Assembly (NCBI GenBank): GCA_019636245.1
Contig: JAHBXX010000037.1
Coordinates: 1 to 43,581, forward strand
DNA from: Planctomycetota bacterium
Lineage (GTDB): Bacteria > Planctomycetota > UBA1135 > UBA2386
Length of the DNA stretch: 43,581 nt
Direction of reading: 5' to 3'
The translations under genes were made by a program, and so were the position numbers. The stretch's first letter is position 1. Each line of letters opens with the position of its first letter. This document shows positions 42,855 through 43,581 of the stretch, piece after piece. A model generated the notes under the pieces. It did no database searches, was not told where the DNA came from, and worked only from the letters and a program-made list of their open reading frames with translations.

Positions 42855-43399
42855 TCGCCCTGCTGCACCGCCACGCCGAGGTCTGGCCGGACCAGGCCGC
42901 GCTGGCGGAGCGCTTCCTCGCCTTCGTCGGCGCGCACCCGGACTGTCTGTTGCGGTCGTGCCGGCCGGGGCACGTGACCGCCTCGGCGTGGATCCTGTCC
43001 CCCGACGGCCGCCGCGCGCTGCTCACGCACCACCGCAAGCTCGGCCGCTGGCTGCAGCTCGGCGGCCATGTCGACGGCGAGCCCCGGGTGGAACGGGCGG
43101 CGCTGCGGGAAGCGCAGGAGGAGTCGGGGCTGGCCGAGTTCGAACTGCTCACGTGGTCGCCGCTCGGCCTGGTGCCGCTCGACCTCGACGTGCACCCGAT
43201 CCCCGCCCGCGGCGCCGAACCCTGGCACGAGCACTGGGACGTTCGCTTCCTGCTGCGTGCGCGCCGCGAGGCGCCGCTGCGGGTGTCCGCCGAGTCGAAC
43301 GACGTGCGCTGGCTGCCGACCGAGGAGCTCGCCGCGTTCACCGCGGAGGCGAGCGTGCTGCGGCTGCAGCAGCGCGCCGTCGCGCTGGGCTTCGCCTGA
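42836..43399 (+). CDS. Nudix hydrolase
   Basis: A 187-residue protein. The Nudix helix region (about 77-99) is GGHVDGEPRVERAALREAQEESGL, with Arg91-Glu92 and Glu95-Glu96 in place. The usual first Glu of the box is Pro83 by strict spacing, a variant also found in some Nudix groups. An N-terminal helical part (about 1-45) precedes it. It has the look of the 8-oxo-dGTP/NUDT-like family with RFLAFVGAHPDCLLRSC; the substrate is unknown. ATG 42836 lies inside the end of the ligase gene (19-base overlap), which suggests coupled translation and possibly a shared pathway. Confidence 0.85.
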   Translation: MHRRALIALLHRHAEVWPDQAALAERFLAFVGAHPDCLLRSCRPGHVTASAWILSPDGRRALLTHHRKLGRWLQLGGHVDGEPRVERAALREAQEESGLAEFELLTWSPLGLVPLDLDVHPIPARGAEPWHEHWDVRFLLRARREAPLRVSAESNDVRWLPTEELAAFTAEASVLRLQQRAVALGFA

Positions 43400-43469
43400 C
43401 CGACGTCGGCGGACGCGCGCCGGCCACCAGGAACGCGCCGCGGACATGGGCACGCGGGGCCCCTTCGGC

Positions 43470-43475
43470 CACAAT
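43470..43475 (+). promoter_or_regulatory. -10-like CACAAT before the last gene
   Basis: CACAAT lies seven bases before ATG 43483; a -35 candidate TGGGCA is 17 bases upstream (43447-43452). The spacing would again give a near-leaderless mRNA. Nothing else is seen between the Nudix stop and this start (83 bases). Confidence 0.3.
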
Positions 43476-43482
43476 CGGCGGC

Positions 43483-43581
43483 ATGCAGCCCGCGCAGCCG
43501 CCGACGGTCGAAGCCACGCCTGAGCGACGTCGGCGGCGGTCGCGCCTCGTCTGGGCCTGTCTCCTGCTCGCCGGCGTGCTC
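43483..43581 (+). CDS. Start of a membrane or exported protein, cut by the window edge
   Basis: Only 33 codons are visible, starting MQPAQPPTVEATPE, then a run of Arg (RRRRRSR) and a hydrophobic stretch LVWACLLLAGVL that continues past the edge. This looks like a short cytoplasmic tail with positive-inside charge followed by a transmembrane or signal segment. The frame stays open to the end. No family can be named. The -10-like CACAAT seven bases upstream supports this ATG. Confidence 0.45.
   Translation, partial: MQPAQPPTVEATPERRRRRSRLVWACLLLAGVL

Noticed and set aside
42740..43474. A 244-codon minus-strand frame at the right end
   Set aside because: It is the antisense of the Nudix gene; no motif and shadow-type composition.

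Overview
The window is a very GC-rich (by eye about 70% or more, not counted), tightly packed piece of a bacterial chromosome holding about 30 protein genes and one tRNA gene. No gene-free stretch exceeds about 350 bases. The best guess is an uncultured or deep-branching member of the Planctomycetota. This rests on the secreted 741-residue protein with a C-terminal domain typical of that phylum, the Sec-exported tricorn-type protease, an SHD1-like protein, and a pseudopilin operon fused to lectin-like domains. It is an inference from protein style, not from a marker-gene tree. I see no insertion sequence, phage gene, CRISPR array or composition break.

Layout. Positions 2-4210 (+) hold an RND efflux pair: the 3' part of a periplasmic adaptor gene and a complete HAE1-type permease. 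A hemerythrin-like gene (4186-4737, -) overlaps the permease tail. Next come an S46 dipeptidyl peptidase (4891-6609, +), and a membrane protein plus histidine kinase pair (8359-6615, -). Core translation genes follow on the + strand: rpmI, rplT, pheS, pheT and a 5'-3' exonuclease (8508-13504). On the - strand from 18612 to 13508 lies a likely operon of secreted tricorn-type protease, RlmI-type rRNA methyltransferase and CoA-type Nudix hydrolase. A secreted NIDO-like protein (18782-21007, +) and rsmE (21751-21041, -) complete the first half.

The most interesting part is the + strand operon at 21933-38965, whose genes overlap or nearly touch. It encodes a membrane-anchored FHA protein, a PilM-PilN fusion (GspL-like), a PilO/GspM-like protein, a TPR protein with a ConA/LamG-like C-terminus, and five pseudopilin-like proteins resembling GspG, H, K, J and I. 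A secreted SHD1-like protein with a C-terminal zinc finger and a PpiC-type foldase follow. Three proteins carry appended ConA/LamG-like domains: the TPR protein, the H-like pseudopilin, and the 1716-residue K-like pseudopilin, about five times the usual GspK length. The K- and J-like proteins also share a repeated GE-x-x-Y...RG module. No secretin, assembly ATPase, platform protein or prepilin peptidase is present, so the machine must borrow these from elsewhere. I read the locus as a type II secretion/type IV pilus-like apparatus with an enlarged, possibly ligand-binding tip.

The window ends with scpB, tRNA-Glu(UUC), an AMP-forming ligase resembling the exosortase-A-associated family, a Nudix hydrolase overlapping it, and the start of a membrane protein.

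Regulation. Several transcription units are preceded by TTGCnn - 16 to 18 bases - TAGnnT. In several others a -10-like hexamer (TAGACT, TAGTGC, TACAAC) sits only 6-9 bases before the ATG, which predicts leaderless mRNAs. Convergent gene pairs are almost abutting or overlap, with no room for classical terminators.
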